A stretch of 64,000 nt of DNA from CAYQQU01 sp964419545 (GCA_964419545.1 CAYQQU010000005.1:1-64000), one strand, 5' to 3'; shown: positions 27,433-37,002, numbered from the stretch's first letter. The notes: generated from the sequence alone by a model not told the origin. Made by a program: numbers and translations.

Positions 27433-28041
27433 CTACTTCGGCTCGTTGGCCTGCTCCGGGTTGACGATGCCGCCGCCTACTTTCTCGCCGTTGCGGTACT
27501 CATATTCCAGGGTGATCTGCCCATCCTCGTTGTAGACGCGGTACAGTCCGTCCTGTACGCCGTTTTTGTAATCGATGGTGCTTTGCAGTTTTCCCGTCCG
27601 GACGAAGAACTTCTTGTAGGTGCCGTCGAGCTGGCCGTTGCGGTAATAGGCTTCCTCTTCCGGTCGCGAGAAGCGATATTTTCCCCAGGGGCCGTCTAGT
27701 TTGTTGTCGAGGTAGGTCGCTTTGAGGTCGACCTGCCCGCGATCGTTAAACTCGAAATAGGCGCCGTTGTACTTGCCGTCGATATAGCTGATGATCTTTG
27801 ACGGGAAGCTGCCGCCCTCCTCGTAAACGACCCAGGCGCCGGTTTTGACGCCGTTGCGCAGAAAACCCTCCTCGAGTACGTTGCCTGCGGGGTCGCGCCG
27901 CACCGCTCGTTTCACCTCCGCCCCGGGTACGTCCGTTATCTCGTAATTGCTCGTATCGACGCCTTCACCGGCGCCGCCGGCCGCCGCATTATCACAGGAA
28001 TAAAGCAAAACGATAGCAATCAGGTAAAACAAATTTCTCAT
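27433..28041 (-). CDS. MORN-repeat (YwqK-like) lipoprotein
   Basis: The 202-residue protein has a lipoprotein signal (LIAIVLLYSC). After a short linker it carries five to six MORN_2-type repeats of about 22 residues (GFLRNGVKTGAWVVYEEGG; DGKYNGAYFEFNDRGQ; NGQLDGTYKKFF; NGVQDGLYRVYNEDG). Proteins of this kind are often labelled YwqK-family antitoxin, but no toxin gene is adjacent, so that name should not be taken as function. It is probably an envelope protein facing the periplasm. It is convergent with the small-ORF/terminator region. Confidence 0.82.
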   Translation of the reverse strand: MRNLFYLIAIVLLYSCDNAAAGGAGEGVDTSNYEITDVPGAEVKRAVRRDPAGNVLEEGFLRNGVKTGAWVVYEEGGSFPSKIISYIDGKYNGAYFEFNDRGQVDLKATYLDNKLDGPWGKYRFSRPEEEAYYRNGQLDGTYKKFFVRTGKLQSTIDYKNGVQDGLYRVYNEDGQITLEYEYRNGEKVGGGIVNPEQANEPK

Positions 28042-28181
28042 GGCTTGTCATTTTTTAGTCGGAAACCGGGCAAAATTAGGAGGTTTCCCAAGTTATTCCA
28101 AACCCCGCCGCGCCAAAAATTTTGCGATAAGCGATGGCAAAAAAAATTAAAATTTTAATTTTGCGCCCGTATTTCTGAGCA

Positions 28182-28368
28182 TAAACCCGGAGGATTATTC
28201 ATGGGTCCTTCGTCATGACGGTTGACAGGCTTGCGTTTGCGCAGGAGAGCGACACGCCTGCTGCAGGCAGGTATCCCCAGATACGGTGAGTGTCGACCAA
28301 CGAGCCAACGCAAGAATGGCGGCCAGTTTGGCTTCGCAATAGATGAATCCATGAATAATCCGGGTTAA
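28182..28368. repeat. Family-A structured intergenic repeat, copy 2 (187 bp)
   Basis: Same orientation as copy 1. The left end carries an extra GGATT in the inverted repeat; the right end CATGAATAATCCGGGTTAA is intact. It has the internal hairpin GCCTGC-TGCAGGC absent from copy 1. It ends about 84 bp before gldA and makes up much of its upstream region. Confidence 0.88.
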
Positions 28369-28451
28369 TTGTTCTATCGTGATGGGGGAACGCTCTGTTC
28401 GGTGAAGCGCTTCCGCCCGACATCAGAATACCTAAAAAGACCTGCCCGATT

Positions 28452-29375
28452 ATGGATATCAAAATCCAGCACCTGACCAAAAGCTACGGATACCAAAAAG
28501 CAGTCGACGACATCTCCTTCGAGGTCAACACCGGCGAGATCCTCGGCTTCCTCGGCCCCAACGGCGCCGGCAAGACGACCACCATGAAGATCATCACCGG
28601 CTACCTCGGGATGGATCAGGGAGAAGTGCTCATCGGCGGCCGCCCGGTGCATACCGGCGAAATGAAAAAACACATCGGCTACCTGCCGGAGCACAACCCG
28701 CTATACATGGATATGCCGGTGATGGACTACCTGGCTTTCTGCGCCGCCCTCCAGCAGGTGCCGCGCACCGAAGTGGAACCGCGCATCCGCGAGATGGTCC
28801 GCGTCTGCGGCCTGGATATCGAAAAGCACAAACCCATCCGCGAACTATCCAAAGGGTTCCGGCAACGCGTCGGCCTGGCCCAGGCCATGATCCACGACCC
28901 GGAGATCCTCATCCTCGACGAGCCGACCACCGGGCTGGACCCCAACCAGATCGTCGAGATCCGCGGCCTGATCCGCGAGCTGGGCCGCCAGAAGACCGTC
29001 ATCCTCAGCACCCACATCCTGCCGGAAGTGGAAGCCACCTGCGACCGCATCCTGATCATCAACCGCGGCAAGATCGTCGCCGACGGCACCGCCGACACCC
29101 TGCGCAAACAGGCCCAGGGGCAACAAGTGCTGCACGCCCGCATCGAAGGCGGCGACCCCAATACGGTGATCGAGAAGGTCCGCGCCCTGCCGACGGTCGC
29201 CCTCGTCGATTTCCTCGACCGCGAAAACCAACGCTACGAGATCCAGAGCGCCCCCGACACCGCCTCCAACCACGACGTTTTCCGGCTGTGCGTCGACAAC
29301 GGCTGGATACTAAGTGAACTGATCCCCTTCGAGACCAAACTCGAAGATATTTTCCGCAACCTGACCATGAATTGA
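28452..29375 (+). CDS. gldA: Gliding-motility ABC transporter ATPase GldA
   Basis: The 307-residue ABC ATPase has Walker A GPNGAGKTTT near residue 40, signature LSKGFRQRVGLAQA near 140, Walker B ILILDEPTTGLDP and the H-loop STHILPE. The C-terminal about 80 residues are the extension typical of GldA/CcmA-type proteins. GldA energises the GldF/GldG membrane complex needed for gliding in Flavobacterium. The gene heads a plus-strand operon with gldF (20 bp downstream), gldG and a DUF4340 gene. A family-A repeat lies just upstream. Confidence 0.92.
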   Translation: MDIKIQHLTKSYGYQKAVDDISFEVNTGEILGFLGPNGAGKTTTMKIITGYLGMDQGEVLIGGRPVHTGEMKKHIGYLPEHNPLYMDMPVMDYLAFCAALQQVPRTEVEPRIREMVRVCGLDIEKHKPIRELSKGFRQRVGLAQAMIHDPEILILDEPTTGLDPNQIVEIRGLIRELGRQKTVILSTHILPEVEATCDRILIINRGKIVADGTADTLRKQAQGQQVLHARIEGGDPNTVIEKVRALPTVALVDFLDRENQRYEIQSAPDTASNHDVFRLCVDNGWILSELIPFETKLEDIFRNLTMN

Positions 29376-29395
29376 CCAGCAAAAACCGTTACGCT

Positions 29396-30112
29396 ATGAA
29401 TCCAATCTGGGTTATCGCCAAAAGAGAACTCGGTTCGTACTTCGATTCGCTGATCGCCTACATCATCCTGATCGCTTTCCTCGGGTTCAGCGGATTTTTT
29501 ACCTGGCTCTACGGATCGGATATTTTTATGCGCCGCCAGGCCGACCTGGCCGTCTTTTTCGGCGTAGCGCAGTGGACGCTCTTTTTCTTCATCCCGGCCC
29601 TCACCATGCGCCAGCTCGCCGAAGAAAAACGCGCCGGCACCCTAGAACTGTTGCTCACCAAAGCGATCTCCGACCGCCAGGTGGTGGTGGGCAAATTCCT
29701 GGCCTGCTTCCTGATGGTGGTCATCGCCCTGGCTTTCACCATCCCCTACTACCTCACGGTGTCGCGCCTCGGCGATATGGACCACGGGGCCACCATCGCC
29801 GGCTATTTCGGGCTACTGCTGATGAGCGCCGCCTACATCAGCATCGGCCTGTTCGCCAGCAGCATCACCAGCAACCAGATCGTGGCCTTCCTGCTGGCGC
29901 TGTTCATCGGCATCTTTTTCCAACTGCTGTTCGACATCATCGCCAACAGCTCCACCGGCTTTCTCGGCGAGTTGTTCAGCACGCTGAGCCTGAGCACCCA
30001 CACCAACTCCATCACGCGCGGCGTGCTCGACAGCAAAGACCTGGTCTATTTCGCCTCCATCATTTTCCTGGGATTGTTGCTCGCCGAGCTCAACATCTCC
30101 AAACGCCACTAA
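29396..30112 (+). CDS. gldF: Gliding-motility ABC transporter permease GldF
   Basis: The 238-residue polytopic protein is of ABC-2 type with about six transmembrane helices (ELGSYFDSLIAYIILIAFLG; FFIPALTMRQLAEEKRAGTLELLLTKAIS). That last stretch is the cytoplasmic coupling loop conserved in GldF and NosY permeases. Start chosen: ATG 29396 (MNPIWVIAKREL); an upstream Met eight codons earlier would overlap gldA. It pairs with GldA and GldG. The next gene begins 11 bp after its stop. Confidence 0.9.
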   Translation: MNPIWVIAKRELGSYFDSLIAYIILIAFLGFSGFFTWLYGSDIFMRRQADLAVFFGVAQWTLFFFIPALTMRQLAEEKRAGTLELLLTKAISDRQVVVGKFLACFLMVVIALAFTIPYYLTVSRLGDMDHGATIAGYFGLLLMSAAYISIGLFASSITSNQIVAFLLALFIGIFFQLLFDIIANSSTGFLGELFSTLSLSTHTNSITRGVLDSKDLVYFASIIFLGLLLAELNISKRH

Positions 30113-30123
30113 ATGAAGCCGCA

Positions 30124-31629
30124 ATGAAGAATTATATCTCCATCGCAATGTTCATCGCCATCGTCGTTCTGGTCAACCTGCTGGCCCAGCAGTTCTTTTT
30201 CCGGTTCGACCTCACGGAAAATAACCAATACACCCTGAGCCGGGCCACCAAAAATATCCTGACCGACCTGGACGACCCCGTCACGGTAACCGCCTACTTT
30301 TCGAAAGACCTTCCGCCGAATATCATCAAGACCAAGACCGATTTCCAGGATATGCTGGTGGAATACGCCAACTTGTCGAAAGGCATGGTCGATTACGAAG
30401 TCATCAGCCCCGAAACCGACGAAGAAAAACAACAGGCCGTACAGGAAGGCATCCAGCCCATTATGATCAACGTGCGGGAGAAGGACCAGAGCAAACAGCA
30501 GCAGGCCTTTATGGGCGCCGTGCTCAAGATGGGCGACCGGCAGGAAGTGATCCCCTTTATCCAGCCGGGTACGGCCATGGAATACGCCCTGTCGACCAAC
30601 ATCAAAAAGATGTCGGTGGTCGATAAGCCGGCCGTCGCCTTGGTGCAGGGGCACGGCGAACCCGGCCTGTCCGACCTCAGCCAGGTGTACCAGTCGCTGA
30701 GCATCCTCTACCAGGTGGAAAACCTGGACCTCTCCGCCGAGGCCGGCGTGCCCGAACGCTACCGGGCGCTCGCCCTGGTGGAGCCCACCGACTCCATACC
30801 GCCGGCCGAGCTGGCCAAACTCGACGACTACCTCAGCCGCGGCGGTAAGCTGTTCGTCGCCATCAATACGGTGAACGGCGACCTGCAGACAGCCCAGGGC
30901 ACGGCGCTGACGACGGGCCTCGAGACCTGGCTGCGCGACAAAGGCGTGGAAGTGGAGGCCAGCTTCCTCATCGACGCTCAGTGCGGCAGCGTTACCGTAC
31001 AGCAGCGGCAGGGTTTTTTCACCATGAACACGCCGGTGCAGTTTCCTTACCTGCCGCTCGTCACCAACTTTGCCGAACATCCCATCACCGAAGGGCTGGA
31101 ACAGGTGCTTTTTCCATTCGCCAGCCCGGTGCGCTACGTCGGCGACAGCGCCCAGGCGTTCACGCCTATCGCTTTTTCCACCGAGCAGGCCGGCATCGTT
31201 CCCGCGCCCACCTATTTTGACATTTCCAAAGAATGGACGACGGCCGACTTCCCACTCGGCCAGGTGCCCGTTGCGGGCGTACTGGAAGGCGTGAACGGCA
31301 ACCCGGGCGCCCGCCTGGTGGTCGTCGGCGACGGCGACTTTCCGGTGACCGGACAGGGCCGCGCCCAGACGCCCGATAACGTCAACCTGATGGTGAACAG
31401 CCTCGACTGGCTGTCGGACGATACCGGCCTCATCGAGCTGCGCACCAAAGGCGTGGCCAGCCGACCCATCGATCAGGAATACCTCGGCGACGACGCGGAA
31501 GGGCGCCGCGCTTTCCTGAAATACCTCAATTTCGGATTGCCGATCCTCCTCATCATCGCCATCGGGATCGTGCGCTGGCAACAACAACGCAACCGCCGCA
31601 TCCGACGCATGCAGGAACGCTATCAATAG
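30124..31629 (+). CDS. gldG: Gliding-motility ABC transporter auxiliary subunit GldG
   Basis: The 501-residue protein has an N-terminal transmembrane anchor (ISIAMFIAIVVLVNLLA), a DLTENNQYTLSRATKNIL motif typical of GldG, a large periplasmic region of the ABC-type uncharacterised transport (IFT52-like) fold, and a C-terminal helix (LPILLIIAIGIVRWQQQRNRR). It completes the GldAFG transporter. The frame is open further upstream but the ATG at 30124, 11 bp after gldF, is the natural start. It is followed by the DUF4340 gene. Confidence 0.9.
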   Translation: MKNYISIAMFIAIVVLVNLLAQQFFFRFDLTENNQYTLSRATKNILTDLDDPVTVTAYFSKDLPPNIIKTKTDFQDMLVEYANLSKGMVDYEVISPETDEEKQQAVQEGIQPIMINVREKDQSKQQQAFMGAVLKMGDRQEVIPFIQPGTAMEYALSTNIKKMSVVDKPAVALVQGHGEPGLSDLSQVYQSLSILYQVENLDLSAEAGVPERYRALALVEPTDSIPPAELAKLDDYLSRGGKLFVAINTVNGDLQTAQGTALTTGLETWLRDKGVEVEASFLIDAQCGSVTVQQRQGFFTMNTPVQFPYLPLVTNFAEHPITEGLEQVLFPFASPVRYVGDSAQAFTPIAFSTEQAGIVPAPTYFDISKEWTTADFPLGQVPVAGVLEGVNGNPGARLVVVGDGDFPVTGQGRAQTPDNVNLMVNSLDWLSDDTGLIELRTKGVASRPIDQEYLGDDAEGRRAFLKYLNFGLPILLIIAIGIVRWQQQRNRRIRRMQERYQ

Positions 31630-31667
31630 CGGTAACCCCAAATCCTGAATTTTCAAAACAAAAAGTC

Positions 31668-32618
31668 ATGAACAATCGAATTTTGCTGATCATTCTGGTG
31701 GCTTTGCTGGCCATCTACGGGTTGACGCAGATCTTTTCCGGTAAGCGCGAACGCAGCTTTAACGCCGACCTGATCCAGCTCGATACGGCGCGCGTCACCT
31801 CGGTTGTCATCACCCCCAAGACGGGAGACGAACCGATCACCCTGAAGCGCGAAGGACAGCAATGGATTGCTTCCCAGGGCGAAAAGAACGTCCCGGCGCT
31901 CGATCGCCCCGTTACCGGCCTGCTGGGCGCCCTGGCTTCGGTGCGCACGCGCCGCATCGCCGCCAAAAGCACCGAAAAATGGCCGGAATACGAAGTGGAG
32001 GAAGGCAAAGCCACGCGCATCCAGGTTTACGAAGCGGGCGACCTGCTGGAAGATTTCCTGCTCGGCCGGTTCGACTTCAATCAGCAGACGCGCTCGGCGA
32101 CCTCTTACCTGCGCCTGACCGGCGAAGACGAAGTGTACGCGGTCGACGGCTTCCTCACTATGAGCTTCCCTGCCAACTTCGACGCCTTCCGCAATAAGAC
32201 GGTGGTGCGCCTGCAACGCGAAATGACGATCGACGCCTTCCGGCAAACTTATCCCGACACGACTTACGCATTCGAAAAGACGGCGACGGGCTGGACGCTG
32301 GCCAACGCCCCCGACCTGCCCCTTGACAGTATGGCCGTCGAAAATTACCTCAATGTGCTGCGCAACCTGACCGCCCAGAACTTCGCCGATGATTTCGACG
32401 AACTGGCCGCCGATCAGCTGCCGCAATACGCGGTGACGCTCGAGGGCGAAAATATCGCCGCCCCCCTGACCGTGAACGTCTACCGCGATACCACGCGCGC
32501 CATGCCTTTCGTCATCCGGTCGGCCCTCGATCCGGATACCTACTTCGCCGGCGATTCCAGCGGCGTCTTTGCCAAGCTGTTCAAGCCGGTCGAAGAAATG
32601 GCGGCTAAAGCGGAGTGA
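31668..32618 (+). CDS. DUF4340 domain protein, gldAFG operon
   Basis: The 316-residue protein has one N-terminal membrane anchor (ILLIILVALLAIYGLTQIF) and a periplasmic beta-rich DUF4340 region (VTSVVITPKTGDEPITLKREGQQW), repeated in two lobes. DUF4340 proteins are regularly found after GldG-like genes in Bacteroidota and other phyla and are thought to assist that transporter. It lies 38 bp after gldG on the same strand and ends before the convergent mcrC. Confidence 0.85.
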   Translation: MNNRILLIILVALLAIYGLTQIFSGKRERSFNADLIQLDTARVTSVVITPKTGDEPITLKREGQQWIASQGEKNVPALDRPVTGLLGALASVRTRRIAAKSTEKWPEYEVEEGKATRIQVYEAGDLLEDFLLGRFDFNQQTRSATSYLRLTGEDEVYAVDGFLTMSFPANFDAFRNKTVVRLQREMTIDAFRQTYPDTTYAFEKTATGWTLANAPDLPLDSMAVENYLNVLRNLTAQNFADDFDELAADQLPQYAVTLEGENIAAPLTVNVYRDTTRAMPFVIRSALDPDTYFAGDSSGVFAKLFKPVEEMAAKAE

Positions 32619-32681
32619 GCCGTCCGATCAATCGCACTTGGATAGAGGAGGGCGCGCGGGTTAGCTGCCGGTAGCTTGCCT

Positions 32682-33926
32682 CTACCGACCGCTCCCGTAT
32701 CCTATCGTTTCCAGCAGCTCCTCCCCCAGCCGGTCGTTCAGCCGCCCGTCGCGAACCAGGTCGAGGAAACAGACCTGGGCGTAATAGCGGCTTGGCTCCG
32801 CATGGGTGGGATGGAAGGGCGTTCGGGGAAGGTCGGTGAGTCCGTTCACCCGCGGGTACAGCAGCACGCCCGTGGTCGCGTTAAAATACTGGCAATAGAC
32901 GAAAAGCTGCCGCAGGTCGGCGGCGCCGGGCCGGGGGCGGTCGAGGAGCTTCCACTTGGTATCCAGGACCACCGTTTTACCCTCCGGCAGGTGCAGCAAC
33001 AGGTCGGGGCGCAGCGACTGTCGGCCCCAGAAGGGGCGCTGCACCTGACGCCGCACCCGCAGCCCGGGCCGGCGCAGCGCGGCCAGGCTACGGAAAACGT
33101 ATTCCTCGAAGAGCAAATTCATGTCGAACAACAAAGCCAGCGCCGGGAACGGCCCACGCTGCAACTGGTAGCTTCGCCCCGCCAGGATAAGGCGCGCCAG
33201 CTCCACAGCCGTCCGGTAGCGCTCGGTGCGTGGGTTGAATGCGATGGGATCGGCAAAAGCAGGCTCGGCCGTCACCGGGCTCGTAATAGGAAAATGGGAC
33301 AGCAGCCGGCGCAGGCGCGCACCCAGGCGAGGCGGCAGCGGCAGGCCCCGCGCCTCGTCCAGCGCCGCTCCGATCAGGCGATTGAAGTAGTGATCGTAGT
33401 CGTATTCGTCACTTTCCACCCAGCTGCGTTCCTGGTTGACGGGATGGCGCCGCAATTGCCGCTGCAGGAGCAGGCGCCCTTTCACCACCGGCGAAAGCTG
33501 GGTGCGCCGCCGGTAGTCGCGCACCAGGCCGTCGCTGAGCAGGCGCTCCACCGCCCCCAGGAAAAAGTCGAAATACAGGTCGAGCAGGGCGCCGGGGCGG
33601 CTCGCGAGCTGGGCGGCGCCCGGGCTGTCCAGCCGCAGCAGACGACAGCGGTGCAACATAGACAACAACAACCCGCGCAGCGGCCCCTCCGGCCCGGGCC
33701 GGCGGTCTACTTTGGGCAGGATCTCGATGGTGAGCCCGCCCGCCTGGACAATACCCACGTACTGCGCAAATCGCACCCAGTCGCGCCCCAGTTCGAAGTA
33801 GGCGCGGCGCTGCGTATGGGCCAGCCGCTGCAAGGCAGCGTAGTGCCCTGCCGTAAAAGAAGGGCCGATGTGAAGCGTTTCCTGCTCGAAAACGGTCAGT
33901 ACGTTGCGTTCATTCCGTGGCGTCAT
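32682..33926 (-). CDS. mcrC: McrC, nuclease subunit of McrBC type IV restriction
   Basis: Start chosen: ATG 33924-33926 (MTPRNERNVLTVFEQ); the frame is open to 34049 inside mcrB. The N-terminal domain (GGLTIEILPKVD) is typical of McrC. The C-terminal half has a PD-(D/E)xK nuclease core (RPDLLLHLPEGKTVVLDTKWKLLDR). McrC cuts DNA when McrB recognises modified bases. It overlaps mcrB by 17 bp, so translation is coupled. At about 414 residues it is a normal size. Confidence 0.9.
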   Translation of the reverse strand: MTPRNERNVLTVFEQETLHIGPSFTAGHYAALQRLAHTQRRAYFELGRDWVRFAQYVGIVQAGGLTIEILPKVDRRPGPEGPLRGLLLSMLHRCRLLRLDSPGAAQLASRPGALLDLYFDFFLGAVERLLSDGLVRDYRRRTQLSPVVKGRLLLQRQLRRHPVNQERSWVESDEYDYDHYFNRLIGAALDEARGLPLPPRLGARLRRLLSHFPITSPVTAEPAFADPIAFNPRTERYRTAVELARLILAGRSYQLQRGPFPALALLFDMNLLFEEYVFRSLAALRRPGLRVRRQVQRPFWGRQSLRPDLLLHLPEGKTVVLDTKWKLLDRPRPGAADLRQLFVYCQYFNATTGVLLYPRVNGLTDLPRTPFHPTHAEPSRYYAQVCFLDLVRDGRLNDRLGEELLETIGYGSGR

Positions 33927-35382
33927 CGGCAGTATAATCGGGCTGGTAAATGCGAATAAAATCCGCTTCGCCGAGCTGTCCGGGATCGACGAGGCGATAC
34001 AGGGGCCGGTCGTAAAGATCAGCGGCGTAAGGATAATCGAATTCGGCAAAGTCTGTCGGATCGACGGGCTGTACGAAGCGGCGGCCCAGGACGAGGCCGA
34101 TCTTCCCCAGATCGTTAAAAAAATAGGCCTGCAATTGCGGCAGGATCACCTCGCCGAACAAGCGGCGCAGGTCGGCGAGCGTATGCACCCGCAGAAAGTA
34201 AGCGTGTCCGATGCAGTGGTCGCGGTCGAGCAGGCGCTCCAGGCGGCCGTTGATGGTCGTCAGCAGTAGCTCCAGGTCGATACCCGCGGCCAGGGGCTCG
34301 GTGGCCAGGTGCGGGATGAGGTGCGGCTGAGGCCGGAGTTCCCGGAAGGCGAAGCGGCGGCGCAGCGCCAGATCGAGGGCGGCGGTGCTCCGGTCGCTGG
34401 TGTTCATCGTGCCGATGAGAAAGAGATTGGCCGGTGCTGCGAATTTAGATCTGGAGTAGGGCAAAGTGACGGAAAGGGCTTCCGCCGCGCCCGACCGTTT
34501 GTCGGGCTCGATCAGGGTGATCAGATCGCCGAAGATGGACGCGATATTCCCGCGGTTGATCTCGTCGATGATGAGGACGTAGCGCCGCTCCGGTGCTTCT
34601 GCGGCCGACCGGCAAATGCGCTTGAAAAGACCGTCTTCCACTTCGTAGATGACCTGCTCGTCGACCACTTTGGGTTTGATGCCTTCCACAAAATCTTCGT
34701 AGGCGAACGATTGGTGAAAAGTGACGAAGGCTACGCGGCCGGCGGCCTGGTATTCCGCGAAGCGCTCGCGTAGGGCCGGCCGGTCTTCGAGCTGCAATTC
34801 GGATAGCGGCCGGTTTTCTAGGATGTGCAGCGCGTAGTTCAGCGTCAGATAGGTCTTCCCCACCCCGGGGGGGCCGCTGAGGATCAGGTTGAGCGGCGGA
34901 TTGGGGCTCGGCAGCGCGTACTCCACTTCCGGCTCCATGGCCAGGTTCCTTTCCAGGATCAGGTTTTCGAGGGTGCGAAATTGTTCGGCGGTGGCCCGGT
35001 AGTTGGCGCCGGGCCGGCCGGCGTTAAAATCGGCGAAAGCCGGATGTTCGGCGAGGAGATCGGGCGTCAGGGGCTGGTTCCAGCAATTGTAGTCGATCCG
35101 GAGCGTAACGCGGGGCAAGGCCGGCGGTTCTTTCGAAAAAAAAGGCTGCTCCGCCTCGGCCGGCGGTATCTCCCGCGCCTCGTCCGTGACGGTCGCCAGC
35201 CCGTAGCACCCTGCTTCCCGGCCCGTCTGCCAGAGAATGACCCGGTCGCCGGCCCGGACGCGCTGGCGGTGGGCGCGCAGGGCGAAGGTATGCAGGCGCC
35301 CCAGGCGCAACGCCTCCCGCAGCCGAAACAGAGCAGGGTTGGCCTGGAAGAGCCAGTAGGCGATGTTGGGCGGTTCGGACAT
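33910..35382 (-). CDS. mcrB: McrB GTPase/AAA+ subunit with N-terminal EVE modified-base reader
   Basis: Residues 1-135 form an EVE/PUA-like domain (NIAYWLFQANPALFR; AGDRVILWQTGREAGCYGLATV), which recognises modified cytosine in other EVE-McrB proteins. The AAA+ motor has Walker A GPPGVGKTY at 170, Walker B YVLIIDEINRGNIASIFGD, and the McrB signature MNTSDRS followed by LDLALRRRFAF. It works with McrC to restrict modified DNA, typically phage. It is the upstream gene of a two-gene minus-strand operon. The substrate (5mC, 5hmC or other) cannot be read from sequence. Confidence 0.9.
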   Translation of the reverse strand: MSEPPNIAYWLFQANPALFRLREALRLGRLHTFALRAHRQRVRAGDRVILWQTGREAGCYGLATVTDEAREIPPAEAEQPFFSKEPPALPRVTLRIDYNCWNQPLTPDLLAEHPAFADFNAGRPGANYRATAEQFRTLENLILERNLAMEPEVEYALPSPNPPLNLILSGPPGVGKTYLTLNYALHILENRPLSELQLEDRPALRERFAEYQAAGRVAFVTFHQSFAYEDFVEGIKPKVVDEQVIYEVEDGLFKRICRSAAEAPERRYVLIIDEINRGNIASIFGDLITLIEPDKRSGAAEALSVTLPYSRSKFAAPANLFLIGTMNTSDRSTAALDLALRRRFAFRELRPQPHLIPHLATEPLAAGIDLELLLTTINGRLERLLDRDHCIGHAYFLRVHTLADLRRLFGEVILPQLQAYFFNDLGKIGLVLGRRFVQPVDPTDFAEFDYPYAADLYDRPLYRLVDPGQLGEADFIRIYQPDYTADDATE

Positions 35383-35716
35383 AGGGGTGTACCGGGTCGT
35401 TTAGCGGGGAAAGATACGGTGGTTGAACCGCTTTGAGGGCAATCCGGGATGGAAATTTGCGATTGAACCCTTTGCAAGTTCATTTATAGGCCGATGTGGG
35501 AGGCACTGCCTGTTAATCAGGAATTTCTAGCGCAATAGGCACACGCATGAGTGCTGATTCCAAACAACGATTAAAAGGTCGGAAATGAGAAAGACAACTT
35601 TGGATCCATTTTTTTCCGACTTCCCACTTCAAGGTAATAAAAGACAGAAGAGGAAAGACGATAACACGTAAACACTATGCACAAGAAATGGCCGTCTGTG
35701 AACAGCGGAAAATACC
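35383..35716. other. Intergenic, nothing recognised
   Basis: This 334-bp stretch between mcrB and the FISUMP gene shows no clear coding frame, RNA gene, tandem repeat or mobile-element end. Minus-strand promoter sequences of mcrB should lie near 35390-35430. Confidence 0.5.
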
Positions 35717-36430
35717 TCAGTCCCGCACACACCGGCAAGAATAGGCTGTCTTTTTACTGTTTTGCTCTCGGATCACTTTTTCCTTACTGGTGTCAAAGCG
35801 GAAATTCCAGGAATTGCTGGAAGTATATTCAGTGCTGCTCCAATAAACACCGTCCGAATCCACCGAACTGAAATAACCATTGGAGGCCCAGCGATATCCG
35901 CCGAGCCGGGCTTCGAAGCCGCTGGCGCCGCCGGTCATCAGTGCTTTGTAAATGAGCAATTCGTCGTATTCCTTTTGGCGGTCGTCTTTGGCGTCTACGC
36001 CAAAGTATTCCGAGCCGTAGCTTTTCTTCAGGTTAATCCATTCCTCACTGGTGGGTAAGCGCCAGCCCTCACCCAGGGTAGCGCAGCCGATGGTGGCCGC
36101 TTCCCAGGTGTAAAGGCGGCCGTATTTTTCACAATTGGCCGAATCCGCATCATAGCAGCACGACTGGGGAATATCCACCCGCAGGTTCTCCATCAGCCAT
36201 AGCTTTCCGTCTTTCATTGTTTTGTAGCGATAAATGTTGCCGTCGCTGTCCTTGGCCGCAGAATCGGGCAGGGCCGCAACGGCGGCGGCCGGCCGGTTGG
36301 CATCGCGGGCTCGGTTATAGCCTACGGCGACCGCTTCTTCCCGGGTTTGTCGAGTTGGATAAGCCCCCAGGGCAAAAAGAGAGCCGAATTTTCTTACCGC
36401 CAGCTGGGCCTCGGTCAGCGTAGCGCCCAT
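35717..36430 (-). CDS. FISUMP-domain protein, probably N-terminally truncated
   Basis: The 237-residue frame carries a FISUMP (Fibrobacter succinogenes major paralogous) domain: DSDGNIYRYKTMKDGKLWLMENL, GRLYTWEAA, GEGWRLPTSEEW, and YWSSTEYTSSNSWNFRFD with C-terminal YSCRCVRD. Such domains normally sit in exported proteins behind a lipoprotein signal. Here there is no signal peptide and the first about 55 residues (ALGAYPTRQTREEAVAVGYNRARDA) look like the tail of another domain. It may be an N-terminally truncated gene in the accessory zone. No function is assigned to FISUMP. Confidence 0.65.
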   Translation of the reverse strand: MGATLTEAQLAVRKFGSLFALGAYPTRQTREEAVAVGYNRARDANRPAAAVAALPDSAAKDSDGNIYRYKTMKDGKLWLMENLRVDIPQSCCYDADSANCEKYGRLYTWEAATIGCATLGEGWRLPTSEEWINLKKSYGSEYFGVDAKDDRQKEYDELLIYKALMTGGASGFEARLGGYRWASNGYFSSVDSDGVYWSSTEYTSSNSWNFRFDTSKEKVIREQNSKKTAYSCRCVRD

Positions 36431-36479
36431 TTTATAAAGCGCGAATACAGCTTGAAACCCTAACTCAATAAACCCTTAT

Positions 36480-36941
36480 TCAATGCCGATGATACACCTT
36501 CGCCACAATACGCCACCCACTGTCGAACTTCAGCAGCGAAAGGTAATCGGTAAAGACGTGCTCGCCCTTGTGCGACAGTTCGATCTTGACGGCAGCCGAG
36601 CCACCGGTGATGTCGATATCGGCAAAGTTGTGTTCCCATTGATTATCGGCAGGGTCAAACTCCGGGTCTTTCTTCCGCTCCGCCACGCCGTCGGCCCAGG
36701 TGTCGATAGGATATTTTTTGATCGCTTCCCCGTCAGCCGAGAAGATGGCGAAATCGGGATGAAAACTCTTGCGCATGGCGTCGGGATTCAGTTCGTTGAA
36801 AGCACCGTGGACGTAGCCCGTCAGGATCACCGCTTTGATCGCTTCGAGGTCCTCCGCCTTTTCGGTTTGCCGGAAGGAGAAGGCGAGCAACGCGCCGGTA
36901 AGCAGCAGGGCGATTACGGGATAAAGGACTTTTTTGATCAT
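36480..36941 (-). CDS. NTF2-like (putative lumazine-binding) exported protein
   Basis: From ATG 36939-36941 the protein is 153 residues: an N-terminal hydrophobic segment (VLYPVIALLLTGALLAFSF), then an NTF2-like/lumazine-binding fold (IKAVILTGYVHGAFNELNPDAMRKSFHPDFAIF ... WRIVAKVYHRH). Proteins of this fold bind small hydrophobic ligands or act as isomerase-like enzymes; the ligand here is unknown. The frame is open upstream to 37076 but that part crosses a candidate operator. It diverges from the SDR/AraC gene pair, which may share its regulation. Confidence 0.75.
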   Translation of the reverse strand: MIKKVLYPVIALLLTGALLAFSFRQTEKAEDLEAIKAVILTGYVHGAFNELNPDAMRKSFHPDFAIFSADGEAIKKYPIDTWADGVAERKKDPEFDPADNQWEHNFADIDITGGSAAVKIELSHKGEHVFTDYLSLLKFDSGWRIVAKVYHRH

Positions 36942-37002
36942 GGTTCTTGGTTTGAAGATGAAGAAATCCAAAAAACAAGTTAGCAAATCCCGGATAACTG
37001 AC

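Noticed and set aside
27433..28041. YwqK-family antitoxin of a toxin-antitoxin pair
   Set aside because: The MORN-repeat similarity gives this label in annotation pipelines, but there is a lipoprotein signal and no adjacent toxin gene.
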